Assembly: GCA_012514835.1 (NCBI GenBank)
Contig: JAAYZM010000166.1
Coordinates: 1 to 5,921, forward strand
Origin: Actinomycetales bacterium
GTDB taxonomy: Bacteria > Actinomycetota > Actinomycetes > Actinomycetales > Cellulomonadaceae
DNA length: 5,921 bases
Reading direction: 5' to 3'
The position numbers were made by a program, and so were the translations under genes. The number at the start of each line of letters is the position of its first letter. Positions within the stretch are counted from its first letter, which is position 1. Positions 5,563-5,921 of the stretch are shown piece after piece. Under the pieces are notes generated by a model, which saw only the letters and a program-made list of their open reading frames with translations, searched no databases and was not told where the DNA came from.

Positions 5563-5578
5563 CCGTCTCACCCGGCCC
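5552..5578. terminator. Hairpin spanning both convergent stop codons (possible bidirectional terminator)
   Basis: GGGCCG (5552-5557) pairs with CGGCCC (5573-5578). After one mismatch, GT (5559-5560) pairs with AC (5570-5571), leaving a 9-nt loop. The structure covers the GH20 TAG and the opposing gene's TGA, which are only 5 bp apart, so it could end transcripts from both sides. It lacks a T-tract on either strand and is only moderately strong. Confidence 0.35.
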
Positions 5579-5921
5579 TACCCCGCGCCTCGCGCCCTGA
5601 CTTCCGCGCGGCGCTGTCTGCGCGCACGTCGGCGAGGAGCCGGGCGCGTTTGGCGGTCTCTCGTGCGAGTCGTGTCTGTGATCGTGGGACGCGTCGGTAG
5701 GTGACGCGTCGATGGTCAAGGTCCCCGAGCAGTGGGGTGCCGGTGCGGGGTGGATCGCTGTCCAGAACGTCGGCGCTCAGAGGTGGGATGCCGGGTGGTG
5801 CTTCCTGGCTGGCTGCGGGCAGGGCTGTCCCCTGAAGGTCGGGTCCGGGTGGTTGGCCGCCCGTGGGCAGGGCTGTCCCGTGGAGGTCGGGGCCGGGTGG
5901 TCGGGCGGTGTCGGGTTGCTC
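5568..5921 (-). CDS. Unidentified protein, C-terminal 117 residues (enters from the right edge)
   Basis: Reading the minus strand from 5921, a frame stays open for 117 codons to a TGA at 5570-5568. Its N-terminal two thirds are Pro/Gly-rich and contain two tandem 16-residue units, PPGPDLHGTALPTGGQ and PPGPDLQGTALPAASQ, followed by a degenerate PPGIPPLS. The C-terminus is strongly basic: GDLDHRRVTYRRVPRSQTRL, then ARETAKRARLLADVRADSAA and KSGREARGRAG. The pattern suggests a low-complexity linker followed by a nucleic-acid-binding or helical tail. I do not recognise the family; a DUF222/HNH-type or mobile-element protein is a guess without motif support. Codons such as CGA, CCA, ACA and CAA are commoner than in neighbouring genes, which hints at a different origin. 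The start lies outside the window. The gene converges on GH20 with 5 bp between stops. Confidence 0.6.
   Translation of the reverse strand, partial: EQPDTARPPGPDLHGTALPTGGQPPGPDLQGTALPAASQEAPPGIPPLSADVLDSDPPRTGTPLLGDLDHRRVTYRRVPRSQTRLARETAKRARLLADVRADSAARKSGREARGRAG
5817..5912 (-). repeat. Two 48-bp tandem repeats coding a 16-residue unit
   Basis: Two 48-bp copies (5817-5864 and 5865-5912) share the stretch GGGCAGGGCTGTCCC and, further along, GGTCGGG and CCGGGTGGT. The period is a multiple of three and each copy encodes PPGPDL-x-GTALP plus four to five variable residues on the minus strand. Conservation at the amino-acid level supports the minus-strand frame as the coding one. More copies may lie beyond the window edge. 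Confidence 0.65.

Noticed and set aside
2617..5571. A 984-codon open frame on the minus strand opposite the ferredoxin reductase and GH20 genes
   Set aside because: It is a shadow of two well-recognised plus-strand genes with low-complexity Arg/His/Asp-rich composition and no domain signature.
5417..5719. A 100-codon minus-strand ORF overlapping the GH20 end and the right-edge gene
   Set aside because: It is out of frame with the continuous 117-codon frame, which carries a protein-level repeat, and it overlaps GH20 deeply. It reads as a shadow.

Overview
The window is about 70% G+C by eye, with codons ending mostly in G or C, GTG/TTG/CTG starts beside ATG, and GC-rich hairpins without T-tracts. 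This points to a high-GC actinobacterium, and the protein flavour suggests Micrococcales (Cellulomonas/Oerskovia-like). That taxon is inference and was not searched.

Left part (1-2249): a divergent regulator/effector locus that looks like a sulfur-stress (persulfide) or thiophilic-metal response. On the minus strand a CsoR/CstR/FrmR-family (DUF156) regulator (92-361) is followed, 27 bp past its stop, by the first 21 codons of an unidentified gene that runs off the left edge. The 77-bp spacer holds two palindromes of the CsoR-family type, ATACCCC-N2-GGGGTAT and a near copy, with centres 34 bp apart. On the plus strand a 55-residue Cys-rich protein (439-606) appears to start at CTG. Its stop overlaps (ATGA) the start of a 548-residue CoA-disulfide-reductase/rhodanese fusion (603-2249).

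Middle (2250-3981): a DUF488 protein (2310-2696) ends inside three 18-bp tandem repeats. It is followed by an AIF/rhodocoxin-type FAD- and NAD(P)H-dependent ferredoxin reductase (2776-3981). All four plus-strand genes are tightly spaced (4-bp overlap, then 60- and 79-bp gaps) and may be co-transcribed. A strong GC hairpin follows the reductase.

Right part (3982-5921): a GH20 beta-N-acetylhexosaminidase (4081-5562), apparently unrelated to the sulfur locus. It converges, with 5 bp between stops, on the C-terminal 117 codons of a minus-strand gene that enters from the right edge (5568-5921). That product is unidentified. It has a Pro/Gly-rich segment with a 16-residue tandem repeat, a basic C-terminus, and codon use less G+C-biased than its neighbours. 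A hairpin covers both stop codons.

How the genes may work together: the DUF156 regulator has Cys-Asn-Cys at the positions that are Cys-His-Cys in copper-binding CsoR. With the rhodanese and CoA-disulfide reductase this favours persulfide sensing, in which regulator oxidation would release the twin operators. The reductase would then clear CoA or low-molecular-weight persulfides and the rhodanese would move sulfane sulfur. The small Cys-rich protein could be a sulfur or metal carrier in the same pathway. This functional model is inference.
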